Assembly (NCBI GenBank): GCA_002270565.1
Contig: NQMI01000018.1
Location: forward strand, 186,001 to 250,000
Direction of reading: 5' to 3'
DNA: 64,000 nucleotides
DNA from: Stenocarpella maydis
Taxonomy: Eukaryota > Ascomycota > Sordariomycetes > Diaporthales > Diaporthaceae
Below, in pieces: positions 1 through 12,524 of the stretch. Position numbers and translations under genes: made by a program. Position 1 is the stretch's first letter. Each line of letters starts with the position of its first letter. The notes under the pieces were generated by a model. The model had not been told where the DNA came from and did no database searches. It saw nothing but the letters and a program-made list of their open reading frames with translations.

Positions 1-451
1 CAGTGGTACTGCTTTTTTGCACACAATACAGTCACAGTATGGGACATGGATGAAGACACCGAGGAAGCCCGGGGATGCCACAAACAAGGTTGCGGCAAGG
101 GGGGGGGGCGCAAGGAGAGGAAAGGGGTGGGAATTGACACCCAATTGGTGTCACCGCAATTGTAAAAGAGAATGGAAATAGCCTCACCCGGCCCATAACT
201 GACAATGGCAATTGACCGCCAGTCTTGGGGGAGGGGGGCGAGTTGAGTTGAGTTGTTTTCTTACCGGCAGGTTCCCTGTGTCGTCATGTCGCGAAATGAA
301 TGCCGAGGGCGAGAGAGTGCAGCGACGAGAGCGACGAGGTACTCCGAACCAGTCTAGGCTCACTGGGACGGTACCTGGGCACGAGGGAGGGTAGGGGAGG
401 GGACCTAGTACGAGCGAGAAAAATCCCTCACCCAAATCCATCCGGAAGGTC

Positions 452-479
452 CAGTCAGTCAGTCAGTCAGTCAGTCAGT
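452..479. repeat. (CAGT)7 tetranucleotide microsatellite
   Basis: Seven uninterrupted copies of CAGT are visible. It lies in non-coding DNA about 1.5 kb upstream of PMA1 and no function is implied. Confidence 0.95.
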
Positions 480-935
480 TCCAGAGATTAGCAGCGAGCG
501 AAAAAAGAGCTGGCCCGGCCGGACTGGGCTGGAATGGAGAATTAGGGATTGGGGGGGAATAGGAGGACCTGACAGGACACCTTCGTCACTCTCGCAACGA
601 TAGGTGGTGGAATCTGGCAGGAACCACATGGATACCAGACATACGTAGTAGTCTAGTACAGTCAGGTAGTGGACCATGCCTAGGTCATAGTACAATGTAG
701 CAGGATGATAGGAACTGGTCGGGATACCTCTGGTGGAGCTCGCGGCCATGTACCACCAGCTCCCGGGCTGGGAGCGAGATTGGATGGTCCGGGGTAGGGA
801 GAGGCGTGTGCTCAGCGTGTGCTGGTCCAGCCTGGGTGCAGCGCAGGGGTAAAGCAGGTTACGGCAGCGGAGCCGGGGTACCTGCTCCGCCTTGGTTTGG
901 ATGTACCTCGACTAGGGAGCTGCGTCCGACTCGTC

Positions 936-972
936 ATTGGCCAGAGCTCCCCCCATGCCGCGCCGTGATTGG
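936..972 (-). promoter_or_regulatory. two inverted CCAAT boxes (ATTGGCCA)
   Basis: The octamer ATTGGCCA occurs twice, with ATTGG at 936-940 and at 968-972, 32 bp apart. ATTGG is the reverse complement of CCAAT, bound by the fungal HAP/NF-Y complex. The repeated octamer and spacing support a regulatory role for PMA1, but the distance of about 1 kb from the start codon makes this tentative. Confidence 0.35.
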
Positions 973-1967
973 CCACGGGCTATGGGACGAAGCGGGGACG
1001 ACGACATTTGTTCTCTTCTCTTCTGTTCTTGTTTGGACGGAGCTGCCTTCTCGCACGGTATGGGACGGTCCAGGAGCGCCGAGCAAGGGCGCCCCATGCC
1101 CATGGCTCCACGCTGGGGTTGAGCTTGCGGTGGGAACAAGCCGAGAAGGAACACACACAGAGATAGCTAGCTAGAGCTGTCTCTTGCATCGCTGGAGATA
1201 GCCGACCGTGCTAAGCCGGACGGCCCAGCCTAGTGGCAATCAACAACACTGCATGGTGCACAGTCCAATTTTGCGCGGTTTGTTTTTTTTTCTTCCCTGG
1301 CACCCTGCTGGGCCTGCACCTGAACCGTAGCGTGCCATGTACACTACCTAGGTAGAGTCGTAGACACACTTGCATGCGACGGTACCTTGTCAAAAGGCGC
1401 TAGCCAAGGGAACGCCAGGGTACCACAGTACCTGTCTTCACCAGGCAACCCACACCAACCTGCTCCTCCAGCCCCAGGTACACACTACCGCGTGCTCAAC
1501 CTTTGCTGGGCCCTCGCTCGCTCCCACCTCGAGGGCAGGACCGGACAAGCTAATAAAGACTCACTCGTCCCCGAGCTCGATCTCTTCTTCCTTCCTTCTC
1601 CTTCCCTCCCTAACACCACTTGAAGGCTTCGAACCTAGTTTACCTGAAAGGGTGCGACCTTCACGGTGCTTCTCCCCCCCCCCAGAACACCTTCACCCTC
1701 TTGTCGTGCGACTCTCCCAATCTCCTTCGCGCTGTCAACACGCGGCGACGGAGCTTCCGAGCACAACTTGGGTCAGCCGCGGAAAAAACAACATTACTAC
1801 ATACCTCTGTTTTTCGCCCTGCTTGATCGCCCTCTCCGGTCTCCAGACAGAAGGTCTTCGACGACGACGCGAGATACCATCTCGCACCCACTACCCTTAC
1901 CCAGCACTTTATTGTGTACTAGTGACTTAATACCCATTCAATTGGTGCAAACAGTCGACCTCTTGCC

Positions 1968-4889
1968 ATGGCCGACCACGCCAACTCTCCTGCGTTGAAC
2001 ACGCAGATTGAGTCGGGCAACTTCGATGAGAAGCACGCCGCCCCAGCCGAGTCCGCACCTCCGAAGACTAAGGTGGAGGACGAGGAGGATGAGGATGAGG
2101 ACATCGATGCCCTGATCGAGGACCTCGAGTCCCAGGATGGACACGCCGAAGACAACGAGGAGGAGGAGCGTGACGAGCACGGTGGCCGTCTCATCCCCGA
2201 GGAGCTCCTGCAAACCGTAAGCCGCCCGTGATCTAGTTCCGCCCCTCCCCTGGGGCCTCTACCGCCGCCAATTGCTAACCGCCCCTCCCCCGCTGCAGGA
2301 CACCCGCACCGGTCTGACCGACGCCGAGGTCGTGTCTCGCCGCAAGAAGTATGGTCTCAACCAGATGAAGGAGGAGAAGGAGAACCTGATCCTCAAGTTC
2401 TTCATGTACTTCGTTGGTCCTATCCAGTTCGTCATGGAGGCTGCCGCCGTCCTGGCTGCCGGTCTTGAGGACTGGGTCGATTTCGGTGTCATTTGCGCCC
2501 TGCTCCTGCTCAACGCCTGTGTCGGTTTCATCCAGGAATTCCAGGCCGGTTCCATTGTCGACGAGCTCAAGAAGACCCTTGCCCTCAAGGCTGTTGTCCT
2601 CCGTGACGGCACCCTGAAGGAGGTCGAGGCCCCCGAGGTTGTCCCCGGTGATATTCTCCAGGTCGAAGAGGGTACTATCATCCCCGCCGACGGTCGCATC
2701 GTCACCGAGGATGCCTTCCTCCAGGTTGACCAGTCTGCCATCACTGGTGAATCCCTCGCCGTCGACAAGCACAAGGGCGACCAGTGCTTCGCCTCCTCCT
2801 CCGTGAAGCGTGGTGAGGCCTTCATCATTGTTACCGCCACTGGTGACAACACCTTCGTCGGTCGTGCCGCCGCTCTCGTCAACGCCGCCAACGCCGGAAC
2901 TGGTCACTTCACCGAGGTCCTCAACGGCATCGGAACGGTGTTGCTGATTCTCGTTGTCTTCACCCTGCTCATCGTCTGGGTCTCCAGCTTCTACCGCTCC
3001 AACCCCATTGTCGACATCCTGCGTTTCACCCTGGCCATCACCATCATTGGCGTGCCCGTCGGTCTTCCTGCCGTCGTCACCACCACCATGGCCGTCGGCG
3101 CTGCTTACCTTGCTAAGAAGAAGGCCATTGTCCAGAAGCTGTCTGCCATCGAGTCCCTTGCTGGTGTCGAGATTCTCTGCTCCGACAAGACCGGTACTCT
3201 GACCAAGAACAAGCTGTCTCTCGCCGAGCCCTACTGCGTCGCTGGCGTTGATCCCGAGGACCTCATGCTTACTGCTTGCCTGGCTGCTTCCCGCAAGAAG
3301 AAGGGTATCGATGCCATCGACAAGGCTTTCCTCAAGTCCCTCAAGTACTACCCCCGCGCCAAGTCTGTCCTCTCCAAGTACAAGGTCATCAACTTCTTCC
3401 CCTTCGACCCCGTCTCCAAGAAGGTCACTGCCATCGTTGAGTCCCCCCAGGGTGAGCGCATCACCTGTGTCAAGGGTGCCCCTCTCTTCGTCCTCAAGAC
3501 CGTCGAGGAGGACCACCCCATCCCCGAGGAGGTCGACCAGGCCTACAAGAACAAGGTTGCTGAGTTCGCTACCCGTGGTTTCCGCTCGCTCGGTGTCGCT
3601 CGCAAGCGTGGTGAGGGCTCCTGGGAGATCCTCGGAATCATGCCTTGCTCTGACCCCCCTCGTCATGACACTGCTAAGACCATCAACGAGGCCAAGACTC
3701 TGGGTCTGTCCATCAAGATGTTGACTGGTGACGCCGTCGGTATCGCCCGTGAGACCTCCCGCCAGCTCGGTCTTGGCACCAACGTCTACAACGCTGAGCG
3801 TCTCGGTCTCGGTGGCGGCGGTGACATGCCCGGTTCCGAGGTTTACGACTTCGTCGAGGCTGCCGATGGTTTTGCCGAGGTGTTCCCCCAGCACAAGTAC
3901 AACGTCGTCGAGATCCTCCAGCAGCGTGGCTACCTGGTTGCCATGACTGGTGACGGTGTCAACGATGCTCCCTCCCTGAAGAAGGCCGATACCGGTATTG
4001 CTGTCGAGGGTGCCTCCGACGCTGCCCGCTCCGCCGCCGACATTGTCTTCCTTGCCCCAGGTCTTGGCGCCATCATCGACGCCCTCAAGACTTCTCGCCA
4101 GATTTTCCACCGCATGTACGCCTACGTCGTCTACCGTATCGCTCTGTCCATCCACCTCGAGATCTACCTCGGCCTCTGGATTGCCATCCTCAACCGATCC
4201 CTGAACATTGAGCTGGTTGTCTTCATCGCCATCTTCGCTGATATCGCCACTCTTGCTATTGCCTACGACAACGCTCCCTTCAGCAGGACGCCCGTCAAGT
4301 GGAACCTGCCCAAGCTCTGGGGAATGTCTGTCCTGCTCGGTGTCGTCCTATCCATCGGTACCTGGATCACTGTCACCACCATGTACGCCAACGGCGAGGA
4401 CGGCGGTATCGTGCAGAACTTCGGTAACCTGGATGAGGTTGTCTTCCTTGAGGTCTCGCTGACCGAGAACTGGCTCATCTTCATCACCCGTGCCAACGGC
4501 CCCTTCTGGTCTTCCATCCCCTCGTGGCAGCTCAGCGGCGCCATCCTGATCGTTGATATTGTTGCCTCCCTCTTCTGTATCTTCGGATGGTTCGTTGGTG
4601 GTGAGCAGACCTCCATCGTCGCCGTCGTCCGTATCTGGATCTACTCCTTCGGTATCTTCTGTGTCATGGGTGGTGTCTACTACCTGCTCCAGGACAGCGT
4701 TGGATTTGACAACCTGATGCACGGCAAGTCGCCCAAGGGCAACCAGAAGCAGCGATCCCTCGAGGATTTCGGTAAGTCACATACCATTACTACCCCGTCC
4801 ACCGCAAACCGTCACGTGCTGTGTGCTAACCCTCGCCCGCAGTTGTTTCCCTCCAACGTGTGTCTACGCAACACGAGAAGACCCAGTAG
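1968..4889 (+). CDS. pma1: plasma-membrane H+-ATPase (P-type, P3A)
   Basis: ATP-driven proton pump of the plasma membrane that generates the proton motive force for nutrient uptake and pH control. Exons are 1968-2216, 2299-4771 and 4843-4889, giving 922 aa, close to the roughly 920 aa usual for filamentous fungi. The acidic N-terminal tail (Asp/Glu runs near residues 36-70) is typical. Visible landmarks are TGES at 232-235 in the actuator domain, the M4 segment around GVPVGLPAV, the phosphorylation motif DKTGTLT with D379, and GDGVNDAP at 634-641 in the hinge. The last tiny exon restores the conserved C-terminal regulatory tail, with the tandem Ser915/Thr916 that aligns with the glucose-regulated sites of yeast Pma1. 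Without that splice the frame would run on past the intron into unrelated sequence. Codon use is strongly biased to C-ending codons, as expected for a very highly expressed gene. Confidence 0.98.
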
Positions 4890-5492
4890 GAGAGGGTCGG
4901 GAGAAGGGAAGATATACCCATGGCCGACCTTTCATTGTCTCAAACATGCGGCCAAAGGCATTCAATTTTAGTTAATTAGCATGTGCATTAAAAGACGATG
5001 GAGCTGGAAGCCCGTCTGTTCATTAGAGGAACTTAATACAAATCAGTTAATGCCCCAATGTGTCATGATGTTTGATTTTTCGGAGTGATGTTGGATGATA
5101 TATATCTTGTCTTGTTCGAAACCAGTGTTGTTTCAGGTGGCCTTTGAGTCTCGGGGCGCCTGGAAGGCGTATGTATGCTACGGTATTAGCCTGCTCGGGC
5201 TGACCTCTCATGGTAATCTTTTAACTGCGGCGGTAGCAGCCGCAAATGGAATTGATGAAATAGAAATGACAAGACGATGGAGCTGCAGTATTGTTGTATG
5301 ACTTGGCAGTTGCGTAATACGGTGTGTAATCCCCGTGGCATATGCTTCATTTACAGTATGATATCACTTGTTCCAATTTTTTTCTTATATCGTTTATACT
5401 TGATATTCACGGTATTCGGTTGTGTCATAGGTCAGACGTTTGATCCAACCATGTCTGCGTATGATGATGATAGGTACTGTATATGTGCCTAT
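4890..5492. other. convergent 3' region between PMA1 and the ABM gene
   Basis: No gene is seen. The sequence is AT-richer than its surroundings, as expected for two facing 3' UTRs. The 15-mer aagacgatggagctg occurs twice in the same orientation (4992-5006 and 5271-5285). Confidence 0.6.
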
Positions 5493-5956
5493 CTAGGCCG
5501 GGACGACGACGTCCTTGCTGGTGTCAAGCTCCTCTGCGCGGCGCAGGTCCATGGGCCTGTCGAGGAGGGGGATGACGTAAGGGTCAAAGGTCTTCCAGTA
5601 AGGGTTCTCGAGGTGATACTTTTGGCTCTGCAGGGCGGGCGCGAACAAGAAGGATGCTGTTGTTAATCACCTGTTCTTTCTCGTCTTTTATGTGGACTGA
5701 TTGGTCCTCGTCGGCATTGGGTGCTTGGAGGATGGACGGATGAGGGGTGTGTTATCTGGGGACTTACGCTCTCCTTCTCGTAGCGCTCGACGATGGTGAA
5801 GTCCCTTGGGTCCGAGGTGGACTGCATGACGAACCAGCTGAGGGTCTCCTTGTCCTTGGAGTAGACGCGCGAGGCCTCGATGAGCTTGGCCTTGATCTTG
5901 TCGACGCTGTCTGGGTGGTCGTTGGCGTGCAGGTGGACGGTGATTACGTAGACCAT
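5493..5956 (-). CDS. small antibiotic-biosynthesis-monooxygenase (ABM)-like protein
   Basis: A 107-aa protein made from two exons read on the minus strand, 5956-5768 and 5627-5493, with a 140-nt intron GTAAGT...CTGCAG. It starts with MVYVITVHLHAN and keeps the ABM-fold pattern: a beta strand, a helix with regularly spaced Lys/Ile/Ala, then strands ending in a WFVMQ and a FTIVERY segment. After the splice comes a YHLENPYW-type helix like the HxxxxH/W end of ABM dimeric alpha+beta barrels. Such proteins are small cytosolic dimers, either cofactor-free monooxygenases or of unknown substrate. No secretion signal is present and no substrate can be inferred. It converges on PMA1 and is divergent from the WD40 gene to its right. 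Confidence 0.85.
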
Positions 5957-7608
5957 CTTGTCGGTTTTTGTCTCTCTCCTTCCCTTCTCGGGTGGGCTCT
6001 TCGTGTCGTTTGTGGAGGGGGTTGCTGCTTGCAGTTGTGCGGGGTGGCCGATGTTTGTTGGTGTGGAGGGGTCGGTCAGGTCAGGTGGGAAGAAAAAGGC
6101 TCGACAGGAAGAGGAGGGCAGTGAGGGGTGGTGTGAGCCAGCCACCATACGACTACACTACGGACTACCACTGCTCGCAGTTTTGCTCGCGCGTCGAGGC
6201 TCGTCAGGCTTTGGGTGTGCGGCTCACCCTCGCCCTGTCGTGCGAGCACACTGCTAAAAGTCGTACTCCGTACCTGAGCAAGGAGACCGATCGGCTTCTG
6301 GCAAGGTTGGCTAAAGTGGCTGCATCAGCAGGTACAGGGTGGGGAAAACTTTGCCTCCCGTACACTACATAGTACACCACATAACTAGTACTGTCACGTC
6401 CGTATTTACTGTACACAACCAAAGAAGAGTTCTAGGGACCAAGACGACCATGACCACAAGACACGCCAATGCAGCATGGCGCCGCACACTGTCCTCAGGT
6501 CTGCGAGGGAATTGGTACTGTAGGGGATCCAAAATGCCTCAAACCCGCCCACACTGGCGCGGCAATGGCCCGAGATGCGCCGTGGTGCATGCAACACGGG
6601 CCCTCTCTCTCTCTCTCTCTCTCTTTGCGGTAGTACTATGGTATACTGTGCGGTTCCGGGGCCCCGTAATGGGTTGCATTGCATGTGCAGCAAAAAAATG
6701 CCCACCCGCATCAGGTCCCAAGGAGGGGCCCCGGATACCACATGTAGTAGACTTCTAGAAGAACGGTGTGTGTTTGTGTGTGTGTTCCCCTGGATTGCTG
6801 TCGAGTCGGTCAGATCGGTGAGGCTGGAGATGCAGGGAGCGGTGCCCCGGTGCCCCGGTGTCCGGTGGAGATGGATATGCACGCCGGATAGGGGCATCTT
6901 GTAGTGTAGTTAGTAGTGCACACTGGTGTACTGTATCTACCGAGTACACTACGGAGACATGTGTGTTCATTCTACTACACTATACTGGCGAGGTATTCGG
7001 AACTGGACCAAGAGTCGGGTCGGTCTGGCTGGCTGGAGCTACGTTACCAGAATCATCATGTCGTTGCTTGCTGCCCCCCACCATAGATACAACCAACCAT
7101 ACTATGCGTAATGCCTGTGACTCTCTTGCGTAAAGCGAACGCATTGGCCCTTCTACAATGGTCACAGCTAGACTCGCTTGCTACCTACACTAGCTACGTC
7201 GTAGTCGGGCAAGAACTGCTCTTCTTCCTGTCAAGACTGGGCTTTACTTTACTTTGATGCTGCTGTTACACCAACAGCACAGGCCTTCTACCATGTTCCA
7301 GCAACAACAACGTCGCTCTGGTGCACGTGGCACGTGACCAAAATATCGTGGCAGTGACCGCAGTCTTCTGCCAACCTTCGAGCCTGCACTTCGGCAGTGG
7401 AAGGTATAGCAAGCACCATGCAAACCATTCAGTCTCGATGAGATTCCAACCCCCTCTAGAATCAAACCATCAAAAACTTCCGTTACCCGAGACAAAACTT
7501 GGACGTGCTTGCTGTAGCGAACTGAGGCACACTCATCACCCGCACGCCAATGCGAGCGCCACAAAAGCACGCCAAGAACTGGATCCTGGCTTACAAGTTA
7601 ACATCAAC
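5957..7608. other. divergent promoter region, no gene seen
   Basis: This 1.65 kb separates the minus-strand ABM gene from the plus-strand DCAF4-like gene. It contains (CT)11 at 6603-6624 and short tandem GGTGCCCC-type repeats near 6840-6865. Short open frames on both strands have no recognisable domain. An upstream in-frame ATG at 7438 could lengthen the WD40 gene. Confidence 0.6.
6603..6624. repeat. (CT)11 dinucleotide repeat
   Basis: Eleven CT units are directly visible in the divergent intergenic region. Pyrimidine tracts are common in fungal promoters. Confidence 0.95.
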
Positions 7609-9438
7609 ATGATGCATCGTGAGATACCAGGCTTCTTTTATGGTTTGTTCCTTGCCCCCTCCCCGCCCACCTCATTCCCTTCACGCTCACTAACATCAGC
7701 CCGCAGATGAGGACAAGAAGCGCTACTTCGCAATCCAGTCACATCCTACGGCGCGCCCAGACGCAGAGTATGCCGCTGGCAACGTCAAGAAGCGCAAGGC
7801 CAAGAGGGCCGAGGCAGAGGTCAAGCGCAAGCGCCAGCACCAGCTGATTGCGCGATCCAAGATCCTCGCTCATCCCCTGGCCGGCGGGAGGCTGCTTCGC
7901 GAGTTCGGGGTCCTCGACCCCGAGCTCCCCGTCGAGAGCTGGACCGCCGGCCTGCGACAGAGGGGAGAGGCGAGCTTCTCGCCCGGCCGCGAGCGGGACC
8001 CGGATGCACCTAGCATATCGTGCCTCCTCGTCGAGGGGGGCGACGAGGCGGCTGGTGTGGGCATGGCCTACGCAGGTATGCCCGTCCCCTCGCCACCAGC
8101 CTCATCGTGGAAGGCATAACTCACTCTTGGGCAGGCGTCGATGGTGAGCGTCTCCTAGGCTGCTACCTACCAACCGACAAGGATGGAAACATCAACTACG
8201 CCATCACAGATACCACCCGCGCCTCACGTCTGGCCGCACTGCGCGCCGAGGATGTCGGCCGCGACGTGACCGCCCTCGCGTACCACCAGGCCTCCCACCA
8301 CGTGATAGCCGCCTCGACCAACTATAACCAGCTCACCATGCGCTCGCGGGCCACGATAATGCTGTTCCAGCCCCTCCGCCCGAGCGAATACTGGGGGGAC
8401 GACATACCGAGCCATGCCCTCAGGGAGTACGGCGGCATGCTGCCGTCCTGGATGCTGGGCGACACGACATCCTACGTGGCCTACATACCGCCCGCACCGC
8501 CGGGCCTGACGATCAACGCCATCAGCACGTGCCCCCCGTCGGCCTCGGGCTCCGCGCTCGACGCCCTCATCGCCACCAGCCAGGGCATCATGGCCGTCGG
8601 CGTCAGCGCGGCCGAGCGCGAGATCGCCTGGGTAACGCCCTCGCCCGCGCGTGGCCCCCGCCAGTCCCACCAGGACCGCGGCCGCAGGGGTCGGCACCAC
8701 CGGCGCGATGAGGAGCACCCAGGGCCCGGGGCCGACGACGTCCTCAGCGTCGAGTACCACCCGTCGAGCCCACGCGTCTGCTACGCCGGGTGCCGCAACT
8801 CGAGGGTCGTCCGGCTCGACTTGCGCGCGCCCCCGCGCCCCGAGGCCGACGGCCTCGACACCCTGTTCCAGCACCGCAGCAGCGCCGCCCACGTGCGGTG
8901 CATCGACGACCACCGCGTCCTCGTCGCGGGGCCGCAGCACTCAATGGCCATCTACGACACGCGCTGGTTCAAGCCAAGGAGCGGCGGCGGCGGCGGCGAA
9001 CACGGCGACAGCCAGGACAGCATGGCACCCAGCCGCCCCGGGCACCACCACGGCCGCCACCCCAGGCACAACAACAACAACAAGGCCGCCGCGCGGCCGG
9101 TCGTCGAGTTCCCCGGGTACAGCAACCACGCGCACGCCCGGATCGGGCTGGACGTGGCGCACGACGCCGGCGGGGTATGCGGCGGCGCGGGGGCAGGGGG
9201 GGGAGTTGTCGCCGCGGGCATGGACGACGGCACCGTGGCCATCTTCTCGCTGCGCACGGGCAGGAAACTGCGGGACGGGGACGTAGGAGGGGTGAGGGCG
9301 CCCGGCAGCGGCGGGGTCGTCAAGGCGCTGCAGTTCAAGAGGTTCCCCTGGGAGAAGGAGGCGAGCCTTTTTGTTGGCGAGGGCCCCGTGGTGAGGAAGT
9401 TTACTTTTGGTGCTGACGAGGGCGAGGGCGAGTGGTGA
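7609..9438 (+). CDS. DCAF4/WDR21-like WD40-repeat protein
   Basis: Exons 7609-7642, 7707-8075 and 8135-9438 give 568 aa; both introns are about 60 nt with CTAAC-like branch sites and clean phase. The N-terminus carries EIPGFFYDEDKKRYF, matching the PGFYxDPExxRYF motif of DDB1- and CUL4-associated factor 4, followed by a Lys/Arg-rich helix. Later segments such as the stretch with AGCRNSRVVRLDLR and the one with MAIYDTRW are WD40-like blades. By family it is a candidate substrate receptor for a CUL4-DDB1 ubiquitin ligase; that is inference. The last exon is extremely GC-rich with Gly/His-rich inserts near 8981-9090 that break the blades. I chose 7609 because the motif begins there; an in-frame ATG at 7438 would add 57 residues with no recognisable feature. 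Confidence 0.85.
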
Positions 9439-10203
9439 AAGAAAAAAAAAGGCGTTGGCTATTTGGAGGATGATATAGTGGACAGGTTACTCTTCGGGAG
9501 GCCGGAGCAAGGAAACCTTTGACGGAGCCTCCTTAGACTCGAGGCGAGGAAGACTATGTTTCCCGCACCCCCCCCCCCAACACGTTTAGATACCCAAGTA
9601 TGCATCCCTTATGAACTTGGAACCGGACTCCGATCTCTGTCATCCATTGCTTGGTGTCCTGGGAATAATAATCTGCCTGCCATCATCGCCGACAAGCCAC
9701 GCGGTTGAATTTATGTGCTATGCCTATGCCTATGCCAATATGCAAGACTACCTTTCGGCCACGGGAGCGGATCGCCTCCCAGAAAATCAGACAAAACACC
9801 CTCTCACATGCAAAGCGCACCATCTATGCAAGAACAGGCAGAAGCACCTCTAGTAGTCTCTCTAGACATCCATCCATCCATCCACTTATGCCACGATCCT
9901 GAAGGAGCATAATAAACACGCGCAGGCGATATATATATATATATATATATAAAAAAGCCGCCCAGAACACCTATAGACCCGGGCCGCACGAAGATGCAGG
10001 AAAACGACTTTAGGCACCTCCACACACTGATGATCACATCACACATATCACATGCAAAGAAGGAAAACAAAAAAGGGGAGGACCTTTTAGGTCTCATCAG
10101 CGCCGCGCCTCATTCCAACTAAAATTGGCACCGGACGAGATGCCAATCGCGCACCACATCTCGACGACAGCTCGGCTACCCTCCCCCCTTTTCCTCGGAT
10201 ACC
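9439..10203. other. convergent 3' region, no gene seen
   Basis: Facing 3' ends of the WD40 gene and the bZIP gene. It contains an A-run directly after the stop, a (AT)11 tract at 9929-9950 and C-runs. No coding signal is seen. Confidence 0.6.
9929..9950. repeat. (AT)11 dinucleotide repeat
   Basis: Directly visible alternating AT followed by A6, in the convergent 3' region. Confidence 0.95.
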
Positions 10204-11355
10204 CTACCTCCCTTCAGAGTCGTTGCGCCCGCCACGGGGGTGGGCGCCACCAGGCCCGCCAGCCTTGAGGTTGTATGTGCCCTCGAGCATGGGGAACGCA
10301 CGCGCAAAGGCATCACCGAGGGTCCAGTTCTCCGGGCGGCGCAGGTGCCGCTCGAAGACGGGGTTGATCATGAGCTCGTCGCTCTCCTGGCTCTGGAGGA
10401 GGGTGTCGGTGTCCTCGTAGGGCCAGTTGAGGCTCAGGGTGGTGGTGAAGGGGATGAAGAAGTGCTCAAAGGGGAACGTCTCAGGCGGCACGTAGTCGGT
10501 GATGAGCCTCTCCCGCATGGCCGGGAACGGCAGCGAGTCGAGCCAGGCCGGGTGGGGCGTGTACAGCTGGCCAGGGAGGGGCCGCACGAACTCGGGCAGC
10601 CGCTCGTAGTTCTCCTGCGACGGGTGGATCTGCCACCGCATCAGCAGGAACATAACGTATAGCACTGCCACGCGCTCCGGGAGCTGCGAGATGTCTGGGA
10701 ACGTCTGCAGGATGTCGATGAAGACCTTGGAGAGCGGGTGGGAATCCTTCATGGGGTTGAGCAGTGATGAGATGCTAGGATAGCGCGGCCCGATGATCTC
10801 CTGGGTGGGGAGACCCTCAGCAGCGCGTTGACGGCGCTCGTGGAGGAAGTCTAGAAGGAGACTGTCCAGAGGGCAGGTGGGCGGGCAGTTCTTGATTGGC
10901 GTGGAGTAGTTGGACAGGGCCGGGTCGATGGCGCCCTGCAAGGCCGGATCGATATTGCTGTCCATTCCGCCACTTCTCGGGGCGCTGACATAGCCGCCGC
11001 CGCGTCCACCAGAATGCGCATAGGGCGAGTTGGGATGAGAAGAGCTCGTGGCTGGGACTTGCTGACGGAACGCGGGGGACTCATGCGCGGTCCCATTCGT
11101 CACGTTGCGAATGCCTCTTGCGTGCTGGGACTGGCCGAGCAGGAAGTCCAGACCCAGGCGTTCCGTGCCGAACTCCAGGGCGTGGGCCAGGTCATGACGC
11201 TGCTGGTTGAGCTGGGTCTTGTAGGCGTGACCCTGTGCCGCCACGGGACCGCTGCCGGTGGAGGCGCCAGAGTTCCACTGCGCTGCGTAGGCGTCCTGGC
11301 TCGGCGACGCAGCGCTCGACGGCGTCGATGCGTTGTTGTTGTTGTTGTTATTGTT

Positions 11356-11421
<66 letters not shown>

Positions 11422-12225
11422 GACGATGTGGCCGGTACTGTGTGCCGGGTCTGTCGTTGCCGACACATTAAGATACGAGTGGCCTGGCGAAGGGAGGACC
11501 GCTTGCTGCTCATTCTGGGGTGAGTTGATCAAGGGTTGAAGCGTAGAAATGACAGAGGCCAGACGCCTCTTGATTTCTGCATTTTCGGCCTCGACAGCCT
11601 CCTTGGCCCTCAGGGCGGCCTGAAGCTCTTGATAAGGTTGTTGGCTGGTCAGCTCTCTGATGCGGTTCTCGAGATTCTCTATGGTCATCCTAGTCCGCTC
11701 CCTAATGGCGCGCTGCGCTTCACGGTCTATGATTCGAGTCAGCCAAGGTGAGCTCCACCTCAGGGCACCCCTAGCCACTGCAGCGGCAAGGGGCCAAAAC
11801 AAAGAGAAAAGAAAAGCGAGGCGGAGCAAGACATGCCAAGAGCTTCGACGCAGCTCACGGGGGTAAAAGGGCATGTAAGGATCAGGACGGATGCATCCAG
11901 ACTGGTGAAGGGGCTTGGACGTACCATTTGCGCGCTTCTTAGCGAGCTGCTCGGGCGTGAGGTTCGCAACGCCTCGTGATCCTGGAGCAGCAGACTTGCG
12001 CTTCTTGGGCTCGGGCGCCTGACCATGGCCGTAGGAGGGTGCGGGAGTGGATTGCTGTGAGGCGCTCGGCGACCGGGCAGGCGAGGTGGCAGCAGCTTCG
12101 GTGGTGGCCCTCTCCCTCTTGACACCGGGGGCGAGGGGTTCGCCCTGGGTGCTGTTGTCGCGGGCATGGCTACCACGGGTCCCCCCGGCCGGAGATGCAG
12201 CTGTGATGGAGGAATTGTTGGGCAT
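10204..12225 (-). CDS. bZIP-like transcription factor with DUF3425 domain
   Basis: Two exons on the minus strand, 12225-11925 and 11726-10204, with a 198-nt intron (GTACGT...CATAG), give 607 aa. The splice joins the basic region to read LAKKRANDREAQRAIRERTR, followed by a leucine-zipper-like helix to about residue 155. In Pap1-type bZIPs an Asn stands where this family shows Asp before REAQRAIR, a known feature of DUF3425 bZIPs. The middle is disordered, with a 30-Asn tract. The C-terminal 230 residues match the DUF3425 pattern, with an RYPSISSLL-like start, a helical segment containing RWQIHPSQENYERLPEF and a final LGDAFARAFPMLEG. It is a presumed nuclear DNA-binding regulator; targets are unknown. 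The promoter side is rich in microsatellites. Confidence 0.9.
11332..11421 (-). repeat. AAC codon repeat encoding 30 asparagines
   Basis: Thirty consecutive Asn codons (28 AAC, 2 AAT near the 3' end of the tract) lie inside the disordered middle of the bZIP protein. Near-perfect codon identity suggests recent slippage expansion. Confidence 0.95.
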
Positions 12226-12464
12226 TCCCTGGTGTTGACGATGACAGTGGAACTGATGGTGACGGAGTCCGAGGATAGTGGTTTCGACGCGAAGAGCCTA
12301 GGCCCAATTGCAGCTTCCAGACCCGGTCCCGATGCCGAGCCGCAGTCCGACGTCACTAGGACCCTGCAACATCCACGTGGTCGGTGAGGGTGGTGGTGGT
12401 GGTGCCGATGGGGGTCGATGGCGGCGTGGCTGGCCGCCTGACAAGATCCGGATCCGGCCGGATC

Positions 12465-12518
<54 letters not shown>
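12465..12518. repeat. (CAGGCT)9 hexanucleotide array
   Basis: Nine perfect CAGGCT units, followed by degenerate GGGCTG units to about 12540. It lies about 240 bp upstream of the bZIP start codon, so it may sit in the promoter or 5' UTR. Read on the minus strand it would encode alternating Glu-Pro, but no supported gene contains it. Confidence 0.95.

Positions 12519-12524
<6 letters not shown>

Larger units (their letters stand above)
1..1967. other. PMA1 upstream region and probable long leader; no gene seen
   Basis: No open frame here resembles a known protein. The stretch holds a CAGT microsatellite, two inverted CCAAT boxes about 1 kb upstream of PMA1, a perfect 10-bp palindrome TACCTAGGTA (1345-1354), and a long pyrimidine-rich run around 1576-1620 typical of fungal transcription start regions. 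Strongly expressed fungal PMA1 genes often have long leaders, so part of this is probably promoter and 5' UTR; that is inference. Confidence 0.6.
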